A DNA stretch of 64,000 nucleotides from NCBI RefSeq assembly GCF_047663525.1, contig NC_092591.1, positions 31,715,001-31,779,000 on the forward strand, given 5' to 3'. This document shows, piece after piece, positions 15,001-24,250 of this stretch. The notes beneath the pieces are model-generated. The model saw only the letters and a program-made list of their open reading frames with translations. It made no database searches and had not been told where the DNA came from. This DNA comes from Anas platyrhynchos (lineage: Eukaryota > Chordata > Aves > Anseriformes > Anatidae). The position numbers and the translations under genes are program-made. Numbering within the stretch: position 1 is the first letter of the stretch; each line of letters opens with the position of its first letter.

Positions 15001-18000
15001 ATCGGTGCATCTGTCCAGGAGGTTGGGATAAGGCAGGGGACCGCATGTGGCATCCCAAGGAGGGGCACAGAGCAGTGCCCAGGCGGGGATATTTCCCCTG
15101 GCACCGCTGCTCCCGGCAGCTTTGCTCGTGCCACAGGAGATGGTAACGGGCTGGACCTGCAGCACCTTCCTCTGCTCATCGGTGGTTTCTCAGAGCCCAT
15201 CAGGCTCCAAAACATCAACGCCTCAAACAGGCAGCCCCACATCCCCGTGCTTGGCCCCGAATCCTTCTGGGCACCCAGTGCTCCCCAGCTCCCACCTCCC
15301 TGCACCTGTATCGGTCTCCATCCTCCCGTTTCATTTCATTTGGCACCAGCCCCAAAGCACCCCACGGTGGCCAGCACCTGTGTTACGTCCTCCCCGTCCT
15401 CCCCCAGGAATTTCCAGCAGCCTTGGGTGCTTTTGAACCTTTCCTTTGCTTTTAAACTAAATTTGAGAGGGCACGGAGGGGGGTGCCAGGCTGGGGACAT
15501 CCCCACATCGGGGATGTGGGCAGACACAGAGGAGATGGATGGTGACCCCAGCATCATCACCCCACAGCAAAAAGGAGACTTCAAACGAAGCCTGGAGACA
15601 AACAAGTCAGGAAGAAATTCATTTTTAGCAAAAGCCCACATTAAAGAGACTGAGGAGTATTTTTTGTTGGGTTCTTTAATGTCTTTTTTTTTCCTTTTTT
15701 TTTTTTTTTTTTTTTTTTATAAAGGACTCGAGCTGTTGGAAGAGGTGATGCACCCCCCCGCTGTGCAAAATGGTGCTGGGGAGGACCAGGACCCTGCAGA
15801 GCTACAGGGATGCTCTGGCACCCGCTGCACCACGTCCCAACCCAGCCAGACACTGGGCACCAGTTCCTCCCCCCCTCATTTGGGGTCTCACCTGCTCAGG
15901 GTACCCACACCAGGGACCCTTTAGAGGATATCCTTTATATACGGCTCCTTTAAAGGACCCTTTAGAGGATAAAAGGCACCCTAAAGGAGCATCACCTGTC
16001 ACGGCTCAGGATGCAGAGGGGATGCTGAGCCCCATCCCTGACAGCTTTGGGGTTTCTGCTGAGGCAGGAGCCATAAATGTGAGCTCTCAGCCCCCTCCCA
16101 GACATCACAAAGGGGAAGCAAGAGGACTGTTTGGATAAATTAGGCGTAGCCCATCATTTCACTTCATTACCAAGCCTTGCAGTCATCCCCACCCCGTTTT
16201 AAGGAGCAGCTCAGTGCTCACCCAGGGCAGAGGTGCCCAGGGCGGCTCAGAGCCGTGCTGCCACGTTTCCGAGCCACACGCCAGCTCGTTTTCCAGCCCC
16301 AAAGCCCCGAGACAGCCCCAGCCTACCCAGGACAGGGCTCGCTTGTCTGCCTGCCTCCTCCTCCTCCCCTTCCAGCAGCTCTTGGCAGGGAAGGAGCGGG
16401 TACAAAGAGCCGATTCAGGGCAGTGGGGCCGCAGTGAGGAGGGAAAGGGCTCCCTGGGGGAGGCCCAGGGGATAGCACGGAGGGGAAGACAGCGGCTCTG
16501 GGGACAGCGGCTGCCTTCCGCTGCGCTCAGCCTCCCCGCGAGCACCGCTGCCCTTCCACAAGGGCGACCGAGCCTTTTCAAAGGGCTTTTTCCAATCCTC
16601 TCCCCTACCTGCACCTCTGGAGAAAGGAAAAAAAGCCGCCCAGCTTCACAAGCATGCCAGCCTTCCAATTAAAAAAATAAAAATAAAAAAAAAGCACATC
16701 ATGAACCAAGGAGATGTGCTCAGGATGCTGCACATCAGCCTGAATTCACTCCTTCCTGCTGTCCCTAGGGGCACAGGCGAGGATGGGGCATGGGGTGTGC
16801 AGGCAGTGATGCTCACAGCTCCTCCTGAAGTGTGGTGCTCCCTGCTTCAGTGCTTTGGATGGAGGTGGGAATTGCTCCAGCATCCAGCAGGGCCCCACAA
16901 GATTCAGGGCAGCTCAGCCAGCAGCTGGGCAGCTCGTGAGGTTCAGCAAGGCCAAGTGCAAGCACTTGCACCCAGCCTGTGCCAGCACAAGAGGGATGGA
17001 GTTGTCAGAGCAAGCTGGAAGACCACCTCTATGAAAAGGGGCTGAGAGAGCTGGGCACACTCAGCCTGGTAAAGAGATGGCTCTGGGGAGACCTCGTGGC
17101 AGCCTTTTCGTACTTAAAGGGGGCTCTTTAGAAAGATGGATAGGATGAGGGTTTAAAATTGTAGATTTAGAATGGAGGTAAGAAAGAAATCCTTCGCTCT
17201 GAGGGCACTGAGGCGCTGAGCAGGCTGCCCCAAGGAGTTTCAGGTGCCCCGTTGCTGGATGAGCTCAAAGCTGGGTTGGACGGGGCTTTGGGCAACCTGG
17301 TCTGGTGGAAGGTGTCCTGCCTACAGCGTGGGGGCTGGACTAGCAGGTCTTTTAGGTCCCTTCCAACCCCAAACATTGTGATTTATGATCTCAGCACCCT
17401 CCAAACCAGCACCGCCTCTGCTCACAACATTTTGGGGAGTTCTCGGGGCCAACCCGCACACCAAAACACACACACAGCAGCCACCATCTCACCCCGTAAA
17501 AAGCCCTGTTAGGTTTCCCTCCCTGTTTTGGCTTTGGATAGAGCCATCGCCCTCCTCCAAAAAACACCCCACACCTGTTGCAGGACCCTCCCAAAACCAG
17601 GATCCCAGCACATCTGCTGCTCCTTTGGCACCAGCAAGAGCCCTGCGCATGCGATTGCTGCTCCAGTGAGGTGGCAGCCAGGGAGCAGGACCAGCCAAGC
17701 ACCCCTGCTAAGAACTATTTTAAATGTCTACTGTATTTTTTTTGTCTATTCTTCCCCTTTTTTCATTTTATTTTTTTTTTTCCTTTCCACCTGGCACGCA
17801 AGCATTTCCACCCCATTGACTCGGTGTGGTTTCCAGCCGGGAGAACACTGTAATGGTCTCATTATTTCAGATGAGGAATCTGTGTGTTAAATTAGGCAGA
17901 GAAGGGTAATTATCTACTTGTGGGAGATAAGGAGAAGGGGGGTATTTTTTTATCAGGGACACGATGTCAGCATGGTTCCCAGCTAAGTCCCCAGCCACAC

Positions 18001-20254
18001 TGCTCCAGCTCCTTGTGTGAGTGCCTGCCAGGCCACTGAACCCCATGAACCCCCCAAAAATCCCCCCCACGTGCTCAGACCCCCTCCACACACACCTCTT
18101 GGCCTGGCCCACCCCTACCTTGCCCCCAACAGAGCTGCCAGGAAGACTCACATCCCGCACCTTCAGCTTCCAGAAAGCCCGTGGGCTCTGTGCCACTTGG
18201 TTTAACGAGTAATTAACCCTTCCAAGCACCTCCTGCTGGCTGACACAAGCCAAGCAGCATCCTCTGAGGCAGGCTGAGAGGTCTTGGGCACAGCTCCCCA
18301 GCCACCTCTCCCACTCAAGGGACAAGCGTCCCCCAAATCCCCAAAGGCTGTGGGGCTGGGGACACCTCTAAGCTCAGAAGATCAGGTACCAGCCGTGCCA
18401 AAAGCTGTTTTCCCCCAGTTTTTAGGTAGCCACGTCCCCAAATGCTGGGTCTGAATCTCTGCCACGTACACCACGGTGTGGATCAAGCCCAGAGCCCACA
18501 GCAAGCCCCAGAGCACCGTCTTCACCCAGCACCTCCAAACCCATTTCTCCTCACGCAGCCCTACGAGCGTTCCCCCTGCTGCGATCCCCAAGCTCTTTTT
18601 CCCCACCTTTCTCCCCCAAAACGAGGATCCCACTGGCAGCTCGTCTTTTCAGCTGCAGCACGACTGCAGGGCTTTCTGCCAGGAGCCAGGGCACGGCGAT
18701 GCATCTCGCTGCTACAGCACACAGCATTCCCTCGCCCCCCGAGCACCGTAACAGGCCAGCAGGGATGTGGGGCACGTACAGGAGGCAGCAGGGGAGAGCA
18801 GGAGCAGGCACCCACCGGGTTCAGCACCCTAAAACACAGCCAGGGAACGTGCTTTTGCTCTGAGCATCCTTCTCAGAGAAAAGGAAAACCTCACCCAGAG
18901 GGACTACAATGGACAGACAGCCGAGCTTGCCATCCCACGCCATCTGCCAGTCCCAAAAGAGGACTTTTCTGCCCTAAAAGATATCGGGCAGCCTCTTTGG
19001 GGTTAGACTTCTATAATTTGGGGGTTTCCCAATGAGCCTGATCCTGCAGCGGAAAAAAGAAAACAAGCAGCGCTCCCCGCAAGTGCTCCTCGGAGATGAT
19101 GCCCAAGCAAATCTCATTTCCTGCTCCTCTTATTGGCGTTATCCCGATTGCACCGGTGGGGCTTGAAAATCTGCAGGATCATGCTGCTCCTGCGGTCAGA
19201 AACTTTGGGTTTAGCAGCTGAGAGACTTCACCAGCCTCAACCTGCTCAGAAAAGTCATTTCTCCCCTCTACGAGCACCAACTCCTTATTCCTTTCCCATG
19301 ATTTTAGGGCACAATGCATTTTAAAAAATAATAAGATGGGAGACAGGTTCTTCCTGCGAGCCCATCGGAAACGTTTCAAACTCAAGTTTTGGCCCACCTG
19401 GCAAATATTTTGTGCAGTTTCATAGCAGACAAACAGCCCAACAAGGTCTGCAAGGAAGAAAGCCAGGGGTCCATCAACGTGAAGCCCCTTACCCCACCGC
19501 TCCCCTGGGGCTAAGCTCTTGGGGGGGCACAGCACCAGGCCGTCGGGACTGGCCGTGCTGCAGCCTCCCACATCCCTTCCCAGGTGGAAAAGGGGTTTGG
19601 GGATTTCTGGGGGGGTCCCCATGGAGGGGATGGGGATGCTCCGGGGACAGGGACCTGCACCAGCGCCTGGGTGCTCCTGGTTTTACGGCTGACTTTCTTT
19701 TGTTAGCACGGAGAAAAAGCAAATGGCTGGGAAGAGAGGTGGGAAACCCTCAAGGAAAGAAAATAATGGAGCAATAAATTTAAAAAATAATAAATAATAA
19801 AAATAATAGAAATGTTAATAATAATAATAGAAATAATAATAATGATGAAAATAATAGAAAAAATAATAATAATAAAATGAAATTAATAAATAATAATAGT
19901 AAAAGCCCCGAGGGATTCTCGGCTCCCTCCCGACTCCCTCCGGAGGGTGTGGGGCTATGGATGGAGGTGACACCGCCTGTAGGGGAAATGTGGGATGGAT
20001 GGGGCAAGCGGGGAGACACCGGGAGGGGGATCAACACCCACTGGGGGGTCCCGGTGATCCCAAGGGAGGGGTCCCGGGGGATATGGAGGGGGGGGGGGGT
20101 TACCTCTGCCGTAGGCGAAGGGGATGCGGAGGGCGCGCCCCTGGCGCACCAGGCTGATGTGGAGGTAGGTGAACCAGACGGCGAAGGTGAGCAGCGCCAG
20201 CAGCAGCAGCAGCTTCAGCTGCTTGCGGATCTTCTTCACCGGGAGCCGCGGCAT
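1..20254 (-). CDS. B4GALNT4: beta-1,4-N-acetylgalactosaminyltransferase 4 (5' two thirds; 3' end outside window)
   Basis: Golgi type II membrane enzyme; the family adds GalNAc in beta-1,4 linkage to terminal GlcNAc, making LacdiNAc. Coding exons in transcript order: 20104-20254, 9800-9912, 8231-8329, 7748-7843, 7352-7442, 6913-7013, 6455-6522, 6059-6137, 4284-4350, 2531-2674, 2152-2261, 1724-1824, 1396-1478, and 673 down to the left edge. All joins keep frame with GT-AG borders; about 658 residues are visible. The start is the ATG at 20254: [12 protein letters not shown] matches the mammalian start. A leucine-rich membrane anchor follows (~15-32), then a short variable stem. A PA14 domain spans roughly residues 120-285 (motifs [10 protein letters not shown] and [14 protein letters not shown]), followed by a conserved stretch with [15 protein letters not shown] and [14 protein letters not shown]. 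The last exon is acidic then Lys-rich and looks disordered. The C-terminal catalytic domain must lie left of the window. The gene is head to head with the IFITM cluster. Confidence 0.95.
2452..2500 (-). mobile_element. CR1 LINE 3' terminus remnant
   Basis: TGAATCACAGGATGGTTTGG then GTTGGAAGGGACCTAAGAAG, the reverse of a CR1 3' end, in a B4GALNT4 intron about 30 bp from the 2531-2674 exon. Confidence 0.75.
9633..9686 (+). mobile_element. CR1 LINE reverse-transcriptase remnant
   Basis: A + frame reads [14 protein letters not shown], the CR1 motif preceding the ADD region. About 54 bp in B4GALNT4 intron 2. Confidence 0.65.
9975..10140 (+). mobile_element. CR1 LINE 3' fragment
   Basis: CCCTGGAGGTGTTCAAGGACC, then GGGCAGCCTGATCTAG, then GATCTTTGAGGTCTCTTCCA, a typical CR1 3' region in plus orientation, beginning about 60 bp from exon 2 of B4GALNT4. 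Confidence 0.88.
10436..11060 (-). mobile_element. CR1 LINE fragment
   Basis: Reverse orientation, about 620 bp in intron 1. The minus frame reads [19 protein letters not shown] (the YADDTKLGG-type motif) near 10960-11030. The CR1 3' end lies at its left side with CTGAGGTGGGAGGTACCCTC. Confidence 0.88.
15914..15971. repeat. 17-bp direct repeat
   Basis: GGACCCTTTAGAGGATA occurs at 15914-15930 and again at 15955-15971, with a palindromic CTCCTTTAAAGGACC overlapping the second copy. A local duplication in B4GALNT4 intron 1. Confidence 0.85.
16880..17390 (+). mobile_element. CR1 LINE 3' fragment
   Basis: Plus orientation, about 500 bp in intron 1: [15 protein letters not shown]-type reading, AGCTGGGCACACTCAGCCTGG, CTGGATGAGCTCAAAGC, and the 3' tail TTTTAGGTCCCTTCCAACCC followed by TGTGATTTATGA. 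Confidence 0.9.
19773..19902. repeat. (AAT)n-rich microsatellite
   Basis: About 130 bp of AATAATAAT with interruptions, in B4GALNT4 intron 1 about 200 bp from the first exon. Confidence 0.93.
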
Positions 20255-20890
20255 CACCGCCCGCCGCCGCCCCTCCTCCTCCTCCTCCTCCTCCTCCTCC
20301 TACCGGTGTCTCTCCCCCCTGCCAGCCGCCCACCGCGCCCCCAGCCCCCCGCCGCCGCCTAACCCCGGCCCCTCGGGCCCCCGGCAGCCGCTAGGGGCCG
20401 GCAGCGGGGCAGGGGGGGCGGCGGCGGGGCTCGGCAGCCCCCGGCCCCCCGGAGCATCGCCGCCGCCCCGTGGCGCCGGGACCGGCGGGCGGGGGATGAA
20501 TGGGGCGGCCGTGGGAACGCGGGGAGGGGGCGCCACGGATGAGCGACGGCGCCGCCGGCCAATCGCAGCCCGCGCCGCCCGCGGCTCGCCCAATGGGAGA
20601 GGAGAGGGGGCGGGTTTGGGGGGCCCGGGGAGAGGCCACGGGGGGACGTGGGGGGGGCGGCTCGGCCCTGCCGGGCCCTGGGGGGGAGGGGAGGGGTGGG
20701 GAGGGGGAGGATGGGGAGGGGGCACGGAGCCGAGGGGAGGGGGGCTCGGGATGGGGGCTGCGGCTGCACGGACCCCCGGGGGTCGCGGATTTCCCCCCCC
20801 CGCCGTGCGGTGGTACGGCCTGCAGGCTGCGGGGGGGAGGGGGGAGCACGGGGGTGGGGGAAGGAATAGGGGGGAGCCGGGACGCAGGCA
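20100..20890. promoter_or_regulatory. CpG-rich promoter region and first exon of B4GALNT4
   Basis: The sequence around and upstream of the B4GALNT4 start codon is very GC-rich with many CpG dinucleotides and G runs, including a CCT triplet run at about 20273-20300 just upstream of the ATG. No TATA box is evident, as is usual for CpG-island promoters. The boundary is approximate. Long antisense open frames through this block are low-complexity and not coding. Confidence 0.7.
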
Positions 20891-20892
20891 CC

Positions 20893-21325
20893 AGCCCCAT
20901 CCCATCCCCATCCCATCCCCATCCCATCTGTCCCCATCCCCATCTCCATCCCCATCTCCATCCCATCTCGGTCCCCATCCCATCCTCATCCCCGTCTCCA
21001 TCCCCATCCCTGTCCCATCCTCATCCCATCCCCAACTCCATCCTCATTCCCATCCCATCCCTATCCCCATTCCATCCCCATCCCATTCCATCTCTGTCCC
21101 CATACCATCCTCATCCCTGTCCCCATCCCTGTCCCATCCTCATCCCATCCCCATCTCCATCCTCATCCCCATCCCATCCCCGTGCTCGTCCCGTCCCCAT
21201 CCCCATCCCATCCCCAACTCCATCTCCACCCCATTCCATCTCTGTTCCTGTCCCCATCCCGTCCCATCCCCATCCCATCCCCATCCCATCTCCATCCCCA
21301 TCCCAATCCTTGTCCCAGTCCCAGC
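20893..21325. repeat. (CCCATC)n / CCCCATC tandem repeat
   Basis: About 430 bp built from slightly irregular CCCATC, CCCCATC and TCCATC units with occasional CTGTCC or CTCGTC variants. The minus strand reads as runs of GGG or GGGG separated by AT, which can form G-quadruplexes. It begins about 640 bp upstream of the B4GALNT4 start codon. Conceptual proteins here are simple repeats and are not genes. Confidence 0.92.
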
Positions 21326-21541
21326 CCCGCGCGGTCCCACTGCCACCTACCGGCAGCTCCTGCAGGCTCGCCCCCCCCGTGTCACCAAAACCTCTCCCAC
21401 CGGAGTTCCCCCAGTCCAAACTCTGCCAAAATATAACGATGGAGCTCATAATGCCCGTGGTGACGATGGCCATCACACCTGGCACCGGGGGAGCCAGCCC
21501 CAAGTCACTTCACCGCTGTAGAGGCAGCATTTTGGGGGCAG

Positions 21542-21571
21542 GATTTTTATTTTATTTTATTTTATTTTTGT
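21542..21571. repeat. (TTTTA)n microsatellite
   Basis: Short run of TTTTA units between B4GALNT4 and the IFITM3-like gene. Confidence 0.85.
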
Positions 21572-22066
21572 CTTCCTTTCTGCTTTGCAGCTTGGAGCAG
21601 CAGCTCCTCCTCCAGCGTGGGGCTGGGAATGAAATGGGGGGAGAAAGCGCGGTGATAAGAAAAAAAAATAAAATCCTAACATCCGCAGCTGGGGAAACTA
21701 GAGGGCACCCGCGCTCCAGGCTGCGTTTTCCCGCTCAGCTGGCGAGCAGATGTGGAAGGTTAATTGGCTCGTAATTAAACCTATTAGGCAACCATGCGGT
21801 ACGTGACATGGGGAGCTCGGCTGGCCTGACTGTCCCAATGGCTGTGTCCCTCCAGACATTAAGGAAAGTCAGGTTTTTGTTCCCAATGAGCGGCACCCTC
21901 CGGCCTCCCCCATTTCCCCAGGGGCCAAAGCGGAGCTTGGATCCCTGGCCAAGATCTCAGCCCTCCAAAGGGCTGCGTGGCACAAGGTGACAGCGGGGAC
22001 AGGTTTTGGGGATCAAAAACCAGTGCCTGCCTCCTGAAACACCCACTGAGAGCAGGGAGGGACGGG

Positions 22067-22365
22067 GGTCCCAGCACCACGCGGCAAGGACATGGTTTAG
22101 GATTTCTCCCTCAAGCATCCAGGCTCAATACCAGGGACAAATCTCACAGTGCCACACAGTGGGGCCATTATTTTGTGGTTTCATCAGGGGGTCACACAGC
22201 GGGAACATTATTTGGGGGTTCTTCCCCAAGCAGCCAGGCTCCACACCGGGGTGAAGGCTTCCAGCACCACGTGGAGGGGATGTGGTTTAGGGTTTAGTCA
22301 TCAGGTGCCCGGGTTCAACCCCAGGGGTCGCGGTGCCATGTGGTGGGTACGTTATTTCGGGTTTC
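22067..22365. repeat. degenerate tandem repeat, about five partial copies
   Basis: The same order of words recurs: AGCACCACGYGG, then GTGGTTTAGGRTTT or TTATTTTGTGGTTTC, then TCAAGCATCCAGGCTC, then CAGGGG. Copies begin near 22067, 22143, 22191, 22261 and 22327 and vary from roughly 45 to 75 bp, because some lack the second half. Not a transposon I can name. It lies about 0.7-0.95 kb upstream of the IFITM3-like start codon. Confidence 0.65.
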
Positions 22366-22640
22366 TGCGTGGAATCGTACACTGGTTCAGGCTGGAAAAG
22401 CCCTCCTAAATCACCTGGCCCGACCCATAACCTCGCACTGAAGTCCGCCACCAACCCACGCTACGGGGTGCTACATCTCCACGTTTCTCCAGTGATGGCG
22501 ACGCCGCCACTTCCCTGTCCCAATGCCTCACACCCCTTTCCGTGACGAAATTTCTCCTAAAATCCAGCCTAAAACTCCCCTGGCACAATTTCAGGTCGTT
22601 TTCCCTCATTTGGAGGACAGGAAAAGAGCCTCCCCTCGCC
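22366..22640 (-). mobile_element. CR1 LINE fragment (3' end)
   Basis: Reads in reverse as CR1. The + strand starts with a TGGAATCGTACACTGGTTCAGG-like terminus and the minus frame gives LKLCQGSFRLDFRRNFVTE and GVRHWDREVA, the typical C-terminal CR1 reading. Diverged and truncated. Confidence 0.85.
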
Positions 22641-22923
22641 ACGACTCCCTTTAAGCTAATTACAAAGCGCGGCATTACGCTAATTATTTAGCCCAATGAA
22701 GCCTCCCTGAGCCTTCCCCCAGCCCAACAACCCCTCCAGCAGCCGGCATCACCCCCATCTCCTCCTGCTGCCAAAATTACTAAACCAATAATTAAACGAA
22801 CACTTTAACGCCCCCAACCAAGTCCTGGCGCTTGGGGACGACGCGGGGCGCAGCGCCAGGGCCAGGACATAGGAAGAGGGCGGGCAGGGCTTTTCCCCTC
22901 CCCAAGCCCCAGCCCCAGCGGCT

Positions 22924-22944
22924 GGGAAACGAAACCTCGAAACC
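22924..22944 (+). promoter_or_regulatory. ISRE-like element upstream of IFITM3-like gene
   Basis: GGGAAACGAAACCTCGAAAC lies about 80-95 bp upstream of the start codon. It contains GGAA-AC-GAAA, two IRF half-sites with the normal 2-nt spacing, plus a third GAAA at 22939. The first half-site is GGAA rather than the consensus GAAA, so this is a near match. It fits an interferon-inducible IFITM. Confidence 0.55.
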
Positions 22945-23019
22945 TGCGGTGTCTGAGCGCCCCCCCCCTGCCCGCAGCACCGCCCCCGCCGCCCTCCCCC
23001 GAGCCCCGAACAAGCGGGG

Positions 23020-23882
23020 ATGGAGCGGACCCGAGCTCCGGGACTCGCGCTGCCACCCTACGAGCCTCTGGTGGAGGGTTTGGACATGGAGAACATGTCC
23101 CGAAGCGTCGTGGTGCCCGTGGAGCCCCCCCCGGTGCAGGCTCCCCCCCGCGACCACCTGGCTTGGTCGCTGTGCTCCACGCTGTACAGCAATGTCTGCT
23201 GCCTCGGCTTCCTGGCGCTCGTCTTCTCCGTCAAGGTTTGGGGAAAAAGGGGAACGGGGACGGGGATGGGGTGAGGAGGGGGTCGGGGCACTGTGCTGGC
23301 ACCCGGGGGGTGGTGGGGTGGCGGCCGCGCAAGGTGGGGGGGATGGAGCCAGGGAGCCCCAAAAGCCCAGCTCTAGGATGCGCCGTGGACCCCACAGAGC
23401 CCCTTGGAGCCCCCCAAAATCGCCAAGCCTGGGGTTGCCTTGTGGAGCACCAAAAGTCCCGGCCGTGGGTTAATGGGTGGACCCCACAGAGCCCCTGACC
23501 CTAGGGAGACCCATGGACCTCCCCAAATCCCCCATCCTGGAGGTGACCCCACAGAGAGCTCCGCAGACCCTCCGGAGCCCCAAGCCCAGGATGCTCCATG
23601 GGTCACCCAGAGCCCCCATCCTAAGCCCCCTCTCCCCAGCCCTGACCCTACTGACTCCGGCTTTGGTCTCCCCAGTCCAGGGATCGCAAAGTCCTCGGCG
23701 ACTACAGCGGGGCGCTCAGCTACGGCTCCACCGCCAAGTACCTGAACATCACGGCCCTGCTGCTCAACATCTTCTTCATCATCCTCATCATCGCCCTGAT
23801 CGCGAGCGGCACCATCACCGTCGTCAACCTGCTCCACCATCAGCAGCAGCAGGGCGACCACCCCTTCTACGGCCCCACATAG
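23020..23882 (+). CDS. IFITM3: interferon-induced transmembrane protein, IFITM3-like
   Basis: Two coding exons, 23020-23235 and 23676-23882, give 140 residues. IFITM3 proteins sit in endosomal membranes and block fusion of entering viruses. The CD225 domain begins near PPRDHLAWS (42-50), followed by the amphipathic and intramembrane part with C52, C60 and C61 (likely palmitoylation sites; [10 protein letters not shown]) and the loop [19 protein letters not shown]-terminal membrane helix ([20 protein letters not shown]) and a tail ending in HPFYGPT follow. The N-terminal YEPL (14-17) matches the YxxPhi endocytic signal and corresponds to YEML of human IFITM3. The intron is phase 0 after FSVK. 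Its donor reads AAG|GTTTGG, which is weak, and a stronger GTGAGG lies at 23271. Named by similarity to the chicken protein from memory and by position next to B4GALNT4; orthology names within the immune-type IFITMs are uncertain. Confidence 0.88.
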
Positions 23883-24176
23883 CCCCTTCCCCGGCACCGG
23901 GGGCAGAACTCGGCCCGCTGCAGCCCCCGCCGCCCCTCGGAGCAGGGCTGAGACCCCCGTGCAGCCCCTCCAGCACTTGCTGGGGTCTTGCCCTGCTTCC
24001 CTTGCTGCTCCAAGTCCCTCTGACCACCGCTCAAAGCGCCTCGTGACACCTCTCCTCCGGTGGGAGCCGAGCCCCCTTTGGGAAGGGGACGCACACGCTT
24101 TGCCACTTGCTTTGCTCTGGCTTTTTTTTTTATATATAGCCCCAAATACCGTCTTGTCAGGAGAAGAAGTGGTTTT

Positions 24177-24182
24177 AATAAA
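24177..24182 (+). terminator. polyadenylation signal AATAAA of IFITM3-like gene
   Basis: AATAAA about 295 nt after the stop codon, followed by T-rich sequence. Confidence 0.8.
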
Positions 24183-24216
24183 GGTTTCTTTCACTTTTGT
24201 CCATGGCTCACCCTTT

Positions 24217-24250
24217 TTTTTTTCCTTTTTTTTTTTTTGGGGGGGGGGGG
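24217..24250. repeat. poly-T followed by poly-G tract
   Basis: Two T runs followed directly by a run of about a dozen G just after the IFITM3-like polyadenylation region. Confidence 0.9.

Larger units (their letters stand above)
9913..20103 (-). other. B4GALNT4 intron 1 (10.2 kb)
   Basis: The interval between the signal-anchor exon and the second exon ([10 protein letters not shown]). It holds CR1 fragments (9975-10140, 10436-11060, 16880-17390), a poly-T tract near 15690-15719, a 17-bp direct repeat near 15914-15971 and an AT-rich microsatellite at 19773-19902. Long open frames here (for example about 417 codons on + at 14671-15924) have no recognisable domain and no splice-consistent partner, so I see no gene. 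Confidence 0.8.

Noticed and set aside
14671-15924. 417-codon open frame on + in B4GALNT4 intron 1
   Set aside because: No recognisable domain, low-complexity stretches (poly-F from a T tract), no supporting splice or start context. Long random frames are expected in GC-rich stop-poor sequence.
20169-21774. Overlapping 424- and 450-codon open frames on + across the B4GALNT4 promoter and the CCCATC repeat
   Set aside because: Composed of CpG-island and hexamer-repeat translation (HPHPIPIPSPS); antisense to the first exon. Not a gene.
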